DNA of 64,000 nucleotides, taken from Campylobacter sp. RM6914. Its GTDB lineage: Bacteria; Campylobacterota; Campylobacteria; Campylobacterales; Campylobacteraceae. Shown in pieces: positions 43,871 to 53,338 of the stretch (the first letter of the stretch is position 1; the number at the start of each line of letters is the position of its first letter). Both the position numbers and the translations under genes were made by a program. The notes under the pieces were generated by a model. That model searched no databases. It was not told where the DNA came from and saw only the letters and a list, made by a program, of their open reading frames with translations. The stretch spans positions 1,116,001-1,180,000 of the forward strand of contig NZ_CP012545.1 of NCBI RefSeq assembly GCF_004803835.1, given 5' to 3'.

Positions 43871-45940
43871 ATGCAAAATTTATTAAACCAATTAAACGAT
43901 TCACAACAAGAGGCTGCAAGACATATTGATGGAGCCATGCTTATCCTTGCTGGTGCTGGTAGCGGTAAAACAAAAACCATCACAACTCGCCTAGCCTATC
44001 TAATAGGCGAAGTTGGCATAGATCCGGCCAATACACTAACACTTACTTTTACAAACAAAGCTGCAAACGAAATGCGAAGTCGCGCACTTGCTATGCTTAG
44101 CGATGTAAATACAAATTTCACTCCCCTACTTTGCACATTTCACAAATTCGGTCTTTTGTTTTTAAAATTCTACATCTCAAAAATTGGACGCAAAAACAAC
44201 TTTATCATCATCGACACCGATGACAAAAAGCGTATCATAAAAAGTTTTGAAAGCCAGATCGCGACCTCTATCCTCGCAAATGAAATTTCAAACTACAAAA
44301 ACTCTCTTTTAAGCGTAGAAGATGTTTATAAAAACGCAAATTTTTTAAACAATGAAAACGGGAAAGACGGCTTTTATCAAAAGGTAGCCGTTATCTACGA
44401 ACGCTACGAAGAGTATTTAAAAACAAATAACTTGGTCGACTTTGACGATCTACTCATGCTGACATATAAAATTTTAGACGAAAACGAGGACTTAGCTCGT
44501 GAAATTTCAAACAGATATAAATACATCATGGTCGATGAGTATCAAGATACAAACGACTTGCAATACAAACTTCTAAGAAAGCTTTGCGCAACACATGAAA
44601 ATATCTGCGTCGTCGGCGATGATGATCAAAGCATATACGGCTGGCGCGGTGCAAAGGTCGAAAATATCCTAAATTTCAAAGACCAGTTTAAAGATGTAAA
44701 GATCATAAGACTAGAGCAAAACTATCGCTCAACTACGCCGATATTAAAAGCCGCAAACGAGCTTATCGACCACAACCGCAACAGGCTTGGTAAAAATTTA
44801 ATCAGCGTCAGCGGGGACGGTGAAGAGATAAAACTCATGGAAAGCTTTGATGAAAACATAGAGTCAAACAAGATAGCAAAACAGATAAAAGAGCTACTTC
44901 TAAGCGGAGTTGCGGCAAAAGACATAGCCATACTTTACCGTATAAACGCCCTTTCTCGCTCACTTGAAGATGGCTTAAATAAAGAAAAAATTCCATATAA
45001 AATGGTCGGAGGTATTAAATTTTACGAACGTGCCGAGATCAAAGATATCATAAGTTATTTAAGGCTTGTGATCAATCAAAATGATGACTTTTCGATAAAA
45101 CGTATCATCAACCGTCCGAAACGAGGACTTGGTAAGATAAGTCTTGAAAAACTCGAGAAAATCGCATTTGACAATAAAATTTCACTCTTTGAAGCAATTC
45201 TTGCCATAGATGAAAAAGACGAAGTTTTTAGCAAGAAAATCAAATCCGCACTAATAGAATTTACTCAAAACTTAAAAGAACTACAAGGCTTTGAGTCACT
45301 TTATGAACTTATTGATAAGATAGAAACAAAATTTGGTATTAAAAAATACTACGAAAGCTTGCCTGACGGAAGTGAACGTGCAGCAAATATCGACGAATTT
45401 TACGCGATGTTAAAGGATCAAATCAAGCAAAATCCAAGCTTTGATCTTGATGAGTTTTTAAACGAACTAACCATAACTAGCGAGCAGGATAATATAAGCA
45501 GCGAAGCTATCTCGATAATGAGCGTGCATGCTAGTAAAGGTCTTGAGTTTGAACACCTTTTTGTTATAGGATTTGAGGAGGGATTTTTCCCGCTCATCGG
45601 AGATGGTAGCGACATAGAAGAAGAGCGCCGCTTGGCATACGTAGCCATAACTAGAGCCAAAAGAAATTTAACGCTGACCTTTGCAAATTCACGCTTTTAC
45701 AAAGGTCAGCGAACAAGACTTAACAAAAGTAGATTTCTAAGCGAAAGTGGGCTTGTACAAGGCTCTCTTGTTATAGAACAAAGCAACGAATACAAAAAAG
45801 GTGATCTTGTCAAACATAAAATTTTTGGTATCGGTCGCGTAACAGAAGTTAGCAAAGTCAAGAAAGAGCTTAAGCTTACGATAAATTTTGCCGGCAATGT
45901 CAAAGAGATCATGTCAAGCTTTGTTGAGCATGCCGTATGA
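43871..45940 (+). CDS. uvrD: UvrD/Rep-family ATP-dependent DNA helicase
   Basis: A superfamily 1A 3'-5' helicase of 689 residues. Motifs in order: Q motif LNDSQQEAA, Walker A AGAGSGKTKT near residue 28, TFTNKAANEM, DEYQDTND near 219, GDDDQSIYGWRGA near 249, MSVHASKGLEFEHLF near 551, and VAITRAK near 591. It would act in mismatch/excision repair or fork restart. Whether it is UvrD, Rep or PcrA in the strict sense is not decided. It overlaps truB by four bases. Confidence 0.94.
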   Translation: MQNLLNQLNDSQQEAARHIDGAMLILAGAGSGKTKTITTRLAYLIGEVGIDPANTLTLTFTNKAANEMRSRALAMLSDVNTNFTPLLCTFHKFGLLFLKFYISKIGRKNNFIIIDTDDKKRIIKSFESQIATSILANEISNYKNSLLSVEDVYKNANFLNNENGKDGFYQKVAVIYERYEEYLKTNNLVDFDDLLMLTYKILDENEDLAREISNRYKYIMVDEYQDTNDLQYKLLRKLCATHENICVVGDDDQSIYGWRGAKVENILNFKDQFKDVKIIRLEQNYRSTTPILKAANELIDHNRNRLGKNLISVSGDGEEIKLMESFDENIESNKIAKQIKELLLSGVAAKDIAILYRINALSRSLEDGLNKEKIPYKMVGGIKFYERAEIKDIISYLRLVINQNDDFSIKRIINRPKRGLGKISLEKLEKIAFDNKISLFEAILAIDEKDEVFSKKIKSALIEFTQNLKELQGFESLYELIDKIETKFGIKKYYESLPDGSERAANIDEFYAMLKDQIKQNPSFDLDEFLNELTITSEQDNISSEAISIMSVHASKGLEFEHLFVIGFEEGFFPLIGDGSDIEEERRLAYVAITRAKRNLTLTFANSRFYKGQRTRLNKSRFLSESGLVQGSLVIEQSNEYKKGDLVKHKIFGIGRVTEVSKVKKELKLTINFAGNVKEIMSSFVEHAV

Positions 45941-46758
45941 ACGCAATATTTGTCGCCGATAAACCAACCGGACTAAGCTCGAATCAATTTCTTAGCCGCT
46001 TAAAACGAAAATACAAGGTTAAAAAGGCTGGCTACTCCGGCACGCTTGATCCATTTGCAAGTGGCGCTTTAATCGTTGCATTTGGCTCGTATACACGTTT
46101 GTTCAGGTTTTTAAATAAGTCCCCAAAAGTATATGAAGCAACAATGTGGATAGGGGCAAGTAGCAAAAGTCTGGATAATCAAAACATAACGCAGGTGCAA
46201 AAAATTTTACCTTTTGCACCAAGCTCGCTTGAGATAGTGCGTCAAGATTTATTAGGAGAGGTTGAATTTATCCCCCCAAAATATAGCGCTAAAAACATAA
46301 ACGGTGAGCGCGCGTATAATCTTGCAAAAAAAGGTATAGAATTCGAGCTAAAAAAACAGACGATGCAGGTTTTTAGCTGTGAAATTTTACACTACATGCA
46401 TCCGTTTTTGACATTTAGAATTTCACTTAGCGAAGGTGGATATGTGCGCTCTTACGCGGAGCTTTTTGCAAAAAAACTAGGCTTTGATGCAACATTAACG
46501 GCACTTAGACGGATTAGCGAAGGTAAATTTAAATTTGAAAACGAAAAATTTCTAAATCCAACTGAAATTTTAGACATAAAAGGCAACGAATATCTAGGCG
46601 ACATAAGCGACCTGCTTGACGGCAAAGAGCTTAATGTAGGCAAGCTAAAATTTAAAGAAAATGGGATATATTTACTAAATTATGATAAATTTTTTAGTAT
46701 TATCGAAGTGCAAAACGATATGGTTAATTATTGTTTAAACAAGGTTGAAAAATGTTAA
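45937..46758 (+). CDS. truB: tRNA pseudouridine-55 synthase TruB
   Basis: Makes pseudouridine 55 in the T-loop of tRNAs. The 273 residues show DKPTGLSSNQ, the catalytic Asp38 in GYSGTLDPFASGAL, and GGYVRSYAELFA. The usual rbfA–truB pairing is absent; instead truB is followed by csrA, overlapping by seven bases. Confidence 0.95.
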   Translation: MNAIFVADKPTGLSSNQFLSRLKRKYKVKKAGYSGTLDPFASGALIVAFGSYTRLFRFLNKSPKVYEATMWIGASSKSLDNQNITQVQKILPFAPSSLEIVRQDLLGEVEFIPPKYSAKNINGERAYNLAKKGIEFELKKQTMQVFSCEILHYMHPFLTFRISLSEGGYVRSYAELFAKKLGFDATLTALRRISEGKFKFENEKFLNPTEILDIKGNEYLGDISDLLDGKELNVGKLKFKENGIYLLNYDKFFSIIEVQNDMVNYCLNKVEKC

Positions 46759-46982
46759 TACTTTCAAGAAAAGAAAATGAAGAAATTTTGCTTGGCAACG
46801 ACATCAAAATAACAGTTGTTAGCATCTCAAAAAGTGGTGTTAAAATCGGCATAGAAGCCCCAAAAAACATGATGATACTAAGAAGCGAGCTTTCAAATGA
46901 GATCAAAGCCAAAAATACAGAAGCAAGCAAACATGCAAGCGATGAAAATTTAACGGAACTATCAAAGAAAATCGAGAAATGA
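46752..46982 (+). CDS. csrA: Carbon storage / flagellin translation regulator CsrA
   Basis: An RNA-binding dimer of 76 residues that blocks ribosome binding at GGA sites; in Campylobacter it regulates flagellin mRNA and is counteracted by FliW. The sequence MLILSRKENEEILLG followed by ITVVSISKSGVKIGIEAPKNM is typical, with RNA-contact Arg6 and, near residue 44, VxILRSEL (here MILRSEL). It overlaps both truB and ispE. Confidence 0.97.
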   Translation: MLILSRKENEEILLGNDIKITVVSISKSGVKIGIEAPKNMMILRSELSNEIKAKNTEASKHASDENLTELSKKIEK

Positions 46983-47734
46983 AAAGCTACGCAAAAATCA
47001 ATATCTTCTTAAAGATCGTCGGTACTCGCGGCAATTATCATGAAATTTTATCGAGATTTGCGAGATTTGAAGATATTTTTGATGAGATAGAATTTCAAAA
47101 AGCGGACAAATTTGAGCTTACTAGCAATGTTGACATTAAAGACAACATCATTTTAAAGGCCAAAACCGAGCTTGAAAATGCGGGCTTTAAAGATGTGATC
47201 AATGAGTTTTTTACTGCCCATAAAATCGTTCTTAATAAAAATATCCCAACAGGCGCCGGTCTTGGTGGAGGAAGTTCAAATGCGGCGACATTCTTACTCA
47301 TGACAAACGAGCAGTTAAATTTAAAAATCCCAATGAACAAACTAGCACAAATCGGCGCAAAGATCGGCTCTGATGTGCCGTTTTTTATCTATGGATACAA
47401 AAGTGCAAATGTTAGCGGAGTTGGTGAGATAGTTAAAGAATTTGACGATGATGTACCTCAAACTAGGCTTATAACGCCTAATGTATTTTGCTCCACGCCT
47501 CAGGTTTATAAAAAATTTAGAAGTGATTTTATGCAAAATATCAATGTGAAACAGGCGAATGATTTTTTAAATTTGAGCTCATCAAAGCTTTTGCAAAATT
47601 TTAAAAACTACGAGCTAAACGATCTTTATGCGCCTTGTCTTGAACTTTATCCGCAGCTTAAAGAGCATGAGGATCAATTTTTAAGTGGAAGTGGAAGCTC
47701 GTTTTTTATGCTTAAATCACAGGATAGCAAATGA
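46979..47734 (+). CDS. ispE: 4-diphosphocytidyl-2-C-methyl-D-erythritol kinase
   Basis: A GHMP kinase of the non-mevalonate pathway. The 251 residues show AKINIFLKI at the start, the ATP loop [15 protein letters not shown] near 89, and the C-terminal [12 protein letters not shown], the third GHMP motif. It is at the short end for IspE. It overlaps csrA and smpB by four bases each. Confidence 0.95.
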   Translation: MKSYAKINIFLKIVGTRGNYHEILSRFARFEDIFDEIEFQKADKFELTSNVDIKDNIILKAKTELENAGFKDVINEFFTAHKIVLNKNIPTGAGLGGGSSNAATFLLMTNEQLNLKIPMNKLAQIGAKIGSDVPFFIYGYKSANVSGVGEIVKEFDDDVPQTRLITPNVFCSTPQVYKKFRSDFMQNINVKQANDFLNLSSSKLLQNFKNYELNDLYAPCLELYPQLKEHEDQFLSGSGSSFFMLKSQDSK

Positions 47735-48186
47735 TAAAAGACTTAGCAAAAAATAAAAAAGCGCTACATGATTTTAGCATTTTAGAAACATTTGAAGCCG
47801 GTATAGTTTTACGTGGCAGTGAAGTAAAATCGCTTCGCGCAGGACGAGTAAATTTAAAAGATAGTTTCGTACGTATCATAAAAGGCGAGATGTTTTTGCT
47901 AAACGCTCACATCGGACATTTAGAAACAACACACGCAAGCTTTAGGCCAGACGAACGCGCTCCAAGAAAGCTTTTAATGCACAAAAAACAGATCGATAAA
48001 CTATTTGGTAGCGTGACAAGAGATGGCCTAACCATGGTTGCGCTCTCGCTTTATCTAAACGATAAAAATATCGTTAAAGTTCGTGTAGCACTTGCAAAAG
48101 GTAAAAATTTACACGACAAACGTGAAACTTTAAAAAAACGTGAAGCCGACCTTGAAGCTCGTGCCGCAATGAAAAAATCTATTTAA
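47731..48186 (+). CDS. smpB: tmRNA-binding protein SmpB
   Basis: Delivers tmRNA to stalled ribosomes for trans-translation. The 151 residues have [38 protein letters not shown] and the basic tail with [14 protein letters not shown]. It could act with the SspB-like protein encoded at 43222 if that call holds, since SspB-type adaptors recognise the tag that SmpB/tmRNA adds. Confidence 0.97.
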   Translation: MIKDLAKNKKALHDFSILETFEAGIVLRGSEVKSLRAGRVNLKDSFVRIIKGEMFLLNAHIGHLETTHASFRPDERAPRKLLMHKKQIDKLFGSVTRDGLTMVALSLYLNDKNIVKVRVALAKGKNLHDKRETLKKREADLEARAAMKKSI

Positions 48187-48195
48187 AGGTAAAAA

Positions 48196-48798
48196 ATGAA
48201 AAAAATTCTAACTGTTTTACTCTCAATGTTTTTATTCTTAGGTTGCAGTAGCGAAGAAAAAGAGACGAGTGTTTTAAATTTTAAAGAATACGCAAAAGGC
48301 GAAGAGATAAAATTAACAAGCGTTTCCGGTAAAGAACTAACCCTTGTAAGAACGCAAAATGGATTTAACATAAAAGGCGATGAAAACAAGATCATAATGT
48401 TTGATATATTTGGCACATTTTGCCCTCCTTGTCAAAAAGAAGCTCCAAATTTAATGGAATACCAACTAAAAAATGTTGAAAATTTTATACTTATCGGACT
48501 TACTTACTTTGAAAACGTAACAGACGAATATGTCCAAAAAGAATTTATAGAAAAATACAATGGATACTACTTTATCGCAAACAACCAAAAGATAAATGAG
48601 CGTTTGGTAGAGCAAATCACTCGCGATATAGATTATAAACGCGAGATAAGCTTACCGTTTAAGGTAGTAACAAAAGATGGTGCATATCAGCTTTTAACGG
48701 ATGTAGATAGTGGAAATTTTGGAGTTAAATATTATCTTGGCGGTATAAAAATAGACAAAATGAAAAGTGACATCGAAAGAATTCAAAGCGCAAAATAG
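48196..48798 (+). CDS. Thioredoxin-fold lipoprotein
   Basis: A 200-residue periplasmic lipoprotein: lipobox FLGC (Cys17), then a thioredoxin/TlpA-like domain with the active site FCPPC (Cys76, Cys79) in DIFGTFCPPCQKEAPNL, and a cis-Pro-like LPFKVVTKDG near 155. The CPPC pair suggests a reductant or an electron carrier for cytochrome c or disulfide repair; the partner is unknown. It follows smpB by nine bases. Confidence 0.88.
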   Translation: MKKILTVLLSMFLFLGCSSEEKETSVLNFKEYAKGEEIKLTSVSGKELTLVRTQNGFNIKGDENKIIMFDIFGTFCPPCQKEAPNLMEYQLKNVENFILIGLTYFENVTDEYVQKEFIEKYNGYYFIANNQKINERLVEQITRDIDYKREISLPFKVVTKDGAYQLLTDVDSGNFGVKYYLGGIKIDKMKSDIERIQSAK

Positions 48799-48804
48799 CC
48801 TACT

Positions 48805-48822
48805 TTGGAACAAATTTTGCTT
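48805..48822 (+). promoter_or_regulatory. Sigma54 promoter of flgB
   Basis: TTGGAAC at 48805-48811 and TTGCTT at 48817-48822 give GG (48807-48808) and GC (48819-48820) with the exact 10-base spacing. The match to the sigma54 consensus is nearly perfect. It lies 29 bases before the flgB ATG. Rod genes of Campylobacter are known to be under sigma54 and FlgSR control. Confidence 0.9.
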
Positions 48823-48851
48823 GCAATAATAAAAATTTAGAAAGGAACAAA

Positions 48852-49286
48852 ATGTTTGTACTTCAACATTCAAAGTCATCTGATCTAGTAGCCGAAGCTA
48901 TGAGCGCAAGAGAGATGCGTCAAAGACTAATATCCGGCAATATAGCAAACATTGACACTCCTTTTTATAAAGCACGGGATATAAATTTCGAAACAACACT
49001 TAGACAAAAAGCGGATGAAATTTATAACAGATCAAACTCAACCAAGCTAGATCTAGCTCAAACCGACGACGCACATATACCTATGGTGGATTTTCCAAGA
49101 AACGATAGGGCACAAGTGTTTTTGCGCGACGGTCATATGGCTAGAAATGACGCAAATACGGTTGATCTTGATATAGAAACAACCGAGCTAAGCAAAAACT
49201 CCACTATGCTAAGCGCACTTGATAACGCCTATAGACGCCACGGATCGATCTTTAGAAACGTTATAGAGTCCAGTGGTAAACTATAA
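48852..49286 (+). CDS. flgB: Flagellar proximal rod protein FlgB
   Basis: A 144-residue rod protein exported by the flagellar secretion system. The N-terminal rod motif is REMRQRLISGNIANIDTPFYKARDINFE, and the C-terminal helix is LSKNSTMLSALDNAYRRHGSIFRNVI. It is the first gene of flgB–flgC–fliE–pbpB, driven by the sigma54 site just upstream. Confidence 0.96.
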   Translation: MFVLQHSKSSDLVAEAMSAREMRQRLISGNIANIDTPFYKARDINFETTLRQKADEIYNRSNSTKLDLAQTDDAHIPMVDFPRNDRAQVFLRDGHMARNDANTVDLDIETTELSKNSTMLSALDNAYRRHGSIFRNVIESSGKL

Positions 49287-49295
49287 GGATAAATG

Positions 49296-49799
49296 ATGTC
49301 TTACTTAAATGATTTTGATATAAGCGGATACGGACTTAGCGCGCAACGCTTTAGAATGAACGTTATAAGTTCAAACATAGCAAATGCTCAAACTACACGC
49401 ACCGCAGAAGGCGGACCATATAGAAGACAAGAAGTTATTTTTAAAGCGATTGATTTTAATAAAATTTTAAACGAACAAATAAGAGATAACGACTCTTTGC
49501 TTGAGTATGAAAACCCTCTTGATGATCCAGCGTCGCCCAAAAATGCACATCCGTCGCTTATGAGCGTGGTTGTTGATAAAGTTGTTCGCGACGATAAGGA
49601 CTTTATGTTAAAATACGATCCAAACCATCCTGATGCAAACGTAAATGGATATGTAGTTTTCCCTAATATCAATCCGGTTATAGAGATGAGTGATCTTTTG
49701 GAAGCCACAAGGGCGTATCAGGCAAACGTAGCTGCTTTTCAAAGCGCTAAAACTATCGCACAAAGCGCGATACAACTAATTTCAGGACAATCATCATGA
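49296..49799 (+). CDS. flgC: Flagellar proximal rod protein FlgC
   Basis: A rod protein of 167 residues with GYGLSAQRFRMNVISSNIANAQTTRT at the start and VNPVIEMSDLLEATRAYQANVAAFQSAK-type C-terminal helix (here NINPVIEMSDLLEATRAYQAN). Two ATGs stand in tandem; the second (49296) is six bases from the AAGGA site, the first only three, so I take the second. It overlaps fliE by four bases. Confidence 0.95.
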   Translation: MSYLNDFDISGYGLSAQRFRMNVISSNIANAQTTRTAEGGPYRRQEVIFKAIDFNKILNEQIRDNDSLLEYENPLDDPASPKNAHPSLMSVVVDKVVRDDKDFMLKYDPNHPDANVNGYVVFPNINPVIEMSDLLEATRAYQANVAAFQSAKTIAQSAIQLISGQSS

Positions 49800-50089
49800 T
49801 AAATAATATAAACGGCATAAACGAAGCATCTTTAGCACAAAACAATAAAAAAGTAAGCCAAGCAAATCAAAATGAATTTGAAAACATATTAAACAACTCG
49901 CTAAAAGAGCTAAACGAAGTTCAAGTAAATGCTGACAAAGCCGTTGCAGACCTTGCCACAGGCGAAGTAAAAGACCTACACCAAGCAGCTATCGCGATAG
50001 GCAAAGCAGATATGAGTATGAAATTAATGCTTGAAATTCGCAACAAAGCAATCAGCGCATATAAAGAAATTTCAAGAACTCAAATTTAA
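49796..50089 (+). CDS. fliE: Flagellar hook-basal body protein FliE
   Basis: A 97-residue adaptor between the MS ring and the rod. The C-terminal half is typical: ADLATGEVKDLHQAAIAIGKADMSMKLMLEIRNKAISAYKEI. It completes the rod-base set FlgB–FlgC–FliE. The transpeptidase gene follows after six bases. Confidence 0.95.
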   Translation: MINNINGINEASLAQNNKKVSQANQNEFENILNNSLKELNEVQVNADKAVADLATGEVKDLHQAAIAIGKADMSMKLMLEIRNKAISAYKEISRTQI

Positions 50090-50095
50090 TTTTTT

Positions 50096-51928
50096 ATGAA
50101 TTCCAAAAAGTCAAAAATAACTATACTTTTTTTATTTATCACATTAGGAATTCTTCTTTTTGTCGCGGTTATATTTTATAGAGCAACGATAGAGAGAAAA
50201 CTTCCAAGACTTCAATCAAGCGAGATAAACACCGCACTGCGTGGAAGCATAATCACAAAAGACGGCTTTAGTGTTGCATCAAGCCAAAAACTATACAAAG
50301 TCATGCTTGATACAAGAAACATCGATCCAAACAAAAAAGAGATGTTCATAAAACTTTATTCGCTTTACAGCGGAGAAGATCCAAACGCCGTAAGAAAGAT
50401 CATAAACGGCACAAACGGGCAAGTTACTCTTTCTTACAAGATAGACGCAAAAGGGGCAGCATACTTAAAAGAATTGGCCAGAAAATTAAACAGGAAAAAA
50501 ATTCTTATCTCCTATCAAGACAAAAACGGCAACGTTTCATTTCAAGGTATGAGCATAGTCGAAAGTGGCGAAAACCGCAGATACATGGCCGCTCATGCCA
50601 TAGCACCGGCTCTTGGGTATACTAAAAAAACGGAAAAAGACAACATGACAAAGACAGTCGGTGTAAAGGGAGTAGAAAGATACTACGAAGACTACCTGGC
50701 TCCGATACAAGATGCTAAAATTCTTGGACCGCGAGACGTAGGAAGCAACATCATCTTAACAAGTGATTCAAATTTAGCTAACAGGATCGACGGATACAAC
50801 GCCATATTGTCCATACCTTTAAAATTTCAAACAAAGCTTGAGCAAATCCTCGATGAAAGACGAAGTTTTTTAGACGCAAAAGAAATTGTTATCTGTATAA
50901 TGAACAGCAAAACAGGTGAAATTTTATCTCTTGCCTCAAGCTCAAGATATGATCCCTCAAATATAAAACGCACCGACTATCCTGCCCTAAACTCAACCGC
51001 AACCGAATACGCATACGAAGTAGGTTCTGTATTTAAACCGTTTATATTTGCATTATTGCTTCAAGAAAATAAGATAAATCCGCTTGAAAACATAAATACG
51101 CACAATGGTCGCTATCAACTTGGAAAGCGTATAATAAGGGATACTCACCCAGAGCCTTTTATGAGCGCGGAAGACATTATAGTATATAGCTCAAACATCG
51201 GCATGATCGAGATAGTAAACCGCTTAAGCGGTACAGAAATTTATCAAGGTCTTTTAAATTTTGGCTTTTCTAGAAAAACCGGCATAGACATGCCTTACGA
51301 GCAAGTCGGCATGCTACCAAACACAACAAGACTAAACTCTCAAACATATAAAGCAACCGTTAGCTACGGATACGGACTTCAATCAACCTTTATGCAACTG
51401 CTTAAGGCATACAACGTCTTTAACAACAAAGGAGTTGAAGTAACCCCTCATTTGGTTGAGTTTTTAGAAAAAAACGGCAAACATTTTACACTGCCAAAAG
51501 ATGAACCAAAGCAAATCATCAGCCAAGAAGCTGCAAAAATAATGAAAAGAATTTTAATAAAAACCGTAGATAAGGGAACTGGCATAAAAGCCCAAACTCC
51601 AGGACTTGAGGTAGGTGGAAAAACAGGCACCGCGCACATTGCCGTAGGAAAAGGCGGATATAGTAATACCTACAACGGTTCGTTTTTCGGTTTTGCAAAC
51701 GACTCTAAAGGTAACAGCTACACCATAGGCGTTCTAGCCAGAAATCCACAAAAACCATACTATTATTTTGGTGCACAAAGCGCATTACCCGTATTTAAAA
51801 AGGCGATTGATTTGATGGTTGAAGAGGGCTACTTAGTGCCGGATGAAGCCATAATCGCACAAATAAATGCTAAAAAAGAGCAAGATAAAGATAAGAAAAA
51901 GACACAAGAGCGTAGGATTTTAGACTAG
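50096..51928 (+). CDS. pbpB: Penicillin-binding protein, FtsI/PBP2-type transpeptidase
   Basis: A class B PBP of 610 residues with one N-terminal membrane helix (about 8-28), a dimerisation domain, and the transpeptidase domain: SxxK in GSVFKPF near 313, SSN in YSSNIGM near 364, and KTG in VGGKTGTAH near 504. It is probably FtsI, the septal enzyme, judged by comparison with the C. jejuni order fliE–pbpB. The last nine bases overlap a convergent gene. It seems to share the sigma54 message of the rod genes. Confidence 0.92.
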   Translation: MNSKKSKITILFLFITLGILLFVAVIFYRATIERKLPRLQSSEINTALRGSIITKDGFSVASSQKLYKVMLDTRNIDPNKKEMFIKLYSLYSGEDPNAVRKIINGTNGQVTLSYKIDAKGAAYLKELARKLNRKKILISYQDKNGNVSFQGMSIVESGENRRYMAAHAIAPALGYTKKTEKDNMTKTVGVKGVERYYEDYLAPIQDAKILGPRDVGSNIILTSDSNLANRIDGYNAILSIPLKFQTKLEQILDERRSFLDAKEIVICIMNSKTGEILSLASSSRYDPSNIKRTDYPALNSTATEYAYEVGSVFKPFIFALLLQENKINPLENINTHNGRYQLGKRIIRDTHPEPFMSAEDIIVYSSNIGMIEIVNRLSGTEIYQGLLNFGFSRKTGIDMPYEQVGMLPNTTRLNSQTYKATVSYGYGLQSTFMQLLKAYNVFNNKGVEVTPHLVEFLEKNGKHFTLPKDEPKQIISQEAAKIMKRILIKTVDKGTGIKAQTPGLEVGGKTGTAHIAVGKGGYSNTYNGSFFGFANDSKGNSYTIGVLARNPQKPYYYFGAQSALPVFKKAIDLMVEEGYLVPDEAIIAQINAKKEQDKDKKKTQERRILD

Positions 51929-52369
51929 CCCTACGCCAAAGAAAGTTCTGCAAGAACGGATTCCTGCAAGTTGTTGCTGTTTTTCAAGTATACTCTGACT
52001 CGCAAGGGAGTTTTGTATTTGCTTGCGATACTCGCTTAGCATTTCCTCAAGTACCTTTAAAAGCTCACTGCGCTGATCATTGCTTTTATTTGGATCGTTT
52101 ATGCCAAGCGTTTCTATTAACTCATTTCTTTTTTGAGCTATTTTTTGCTCGATTTTATCTTCATTTAGTTGTGTTATATATCCATATGCGCCAAGCTCGC
52201 TAAGGCGTTGCTTAAAGTCTTCTACTTCTTGCGAGAGATCGTTTTTACTTGTCTTGTTTTCAAGGGCTGAGTTTAAAATTTCATCAAATTTCAAACTCTT
52301 GTTTTTTTCATTTTTACCAGCTTCAAGTTGCGATAGAAAATCAACCAAAGAGTTGTTTTGAACTTTCAT
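51920..52369 (-). CDS. Uncharacterised soluble protein with a sigma54-type promoter
   Basis: A 149-residue protein with no signal peptide or membrane helix. It is strongly helical and charged (residues 40-135, with runs such as LSQEVEDFKQRLSELGAYG and EKQQQLAGI) and ends in a short hydrophobic TFFGVGLV. I recognise no family. The presence of a sigma54-type site 30 bases before its ATG, and its place beside flgB–fliE, suggest a flagellar role, for example chaperone, regulator or secreted factor. That role is inference. Confidence 0.7.
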   Translation of the reverse strand: MKVQNNSLVDFLSQLEAGKNEKNKSLKFDEILNSALENKTSKNDLSQEVEDFKQRLSELGAYGYITQLNEDKIEQKIAQKRNELIETLGINDPNKSNDQRSELLKVLEEMLSEYRKQIQNSLASQSILEKQQQLAGIRSCRTFFGVGLV

Positions 52370-52399
52370 TTTTTACCTTTCTAAAAAGATAAATTTTAC

Positions 52400-52418
52400 A
52401 AGCAAAAACTATTCCTTT
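52400..52418 (-). promoter_or_regulatory. Candidate sigma54 promoter of the 149-residue gene
   Basis: On the minus strand, AAAGGAAT then AGTTT then TTGCTTG. GG (52415-52414) and GC (52403-52402) are exactly ten bases apart. The -12 half is perfect; the -24 half lacks the leading TT. It overlaps the 3' end of hemH by about ten bases. Confidence 0.65.
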
Positions 52419-53338
52419 ATATTGTTTACTATAAACTCCGCAAAAGCGTCAGAGGCATTTGGACACTCGCACACCTCATAAAACTCAAAACCAAGCTCTT
52501 TTGCGATATGTCTATACTCAACATCAAGCTCAAAAATCGTCTCTGAATTATCCACGCAAAAAGACAGTGGATAGATCAAAGCTTTTTTATTTTTAAGCAA
52601 AGAAAGAACATCATTCAAAGACGGCTCAAGCCACTTAACAGGACCTAGACGAGACTGATATGCAAGCTTGACATCTTTAAAATTTAACCCCTCTTTTTCT
52701 AATAAATTTGTTAAAATTTCAACATGCTCTTTCACATGCGCTTCGTATCTATCGCCGTTGTTGATAATTTTTTGAGGTAAGGAGTGAGCTGAAAATATCA
52801 TTGAAATTTCACCCACATCCATGCTTAATATTTTATCTTTTATGTTTTTTATGATTATTTGATTATACTCTTTACTTTCGTAAAAATACCTCACTTCTTG
52901 CACTTTTGCCTTTAAGCCAAGCTCATTATAAGCTTTATAAAAGTCGTTTAAACTTGAAGTTACGGTCGTGATAGAATAATGAGGATAAAGAGGAAAAACA
53001 ACTATCTCGTCTACGTTTTCATGTCTGCTTAAAACCTCTTTACAAAATGGTGGCGTATAGTTCATAGCATAGTCAAATACAAATTTATTGTTTTGATTTA
53101 GCTTGTCACAAAGCCTTTGAGTTATCTCACAAATAGGTGACTTTCCGCCTATTTGCTTATAATTTTCTTGAGCTGATTTGAGCCTCATTTTTGTTATCAT
53201 AAAAGCCAAAAATTTACGCAAAAAAGGATTTTTAACCCCTAAAATACAAGGATCGTTAAACATATTTTTTAAGAAAATTTCAACTTCACAGCTCTTTCTT
53301 GGACCGCCCATATTTAGAAGAAGTATCAGTTTTTTCAT
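52409..53338 (-). CDS. hemH: Ferrochelatase
   Basis: Inserts iron into protoporphyrin IX, the last step of haem synthesis. The 309 residues show LLLNMGGPRK at the start, the metal/substrate His in MIFSAHSLPQKII near 183, and YQSRLGPVKWLEPS, the ferrochelatase signature, near 226, with PLSFCVDNSETIFELD, carrying the Glu near the porphyrin, near 256. It overlaps the oxidoreductase by four bases. Confidence 0.96.
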   Translation of the reverse strand: MKKLILLLNMGGPRKSCEVEIFLKNMFNDPCILGVKNPFLRKFLAFMITKMRLKSAQENYKQIGGKSPICEITQRLCDKLNQNNKFVFDYAMNYTPPFCKEVLSRHENVDEIVVFPLYPHYSITTVTSSLNDFYKAYNELGLKAKVQEVRYFYESKEYNQIIIKNIKDKILSMDVGEISMIFSAHSLPQKIINNGDRYEAHVKEHVEILTNLLEKEGLNFKDVKLAYQSRLGPVKWLEPSLNDVLSLLKNKKALIYPLSFCVDNSETIFELDVEYRHIAKELGFEFYEVCECPNASDAFAEFIVNNIKE

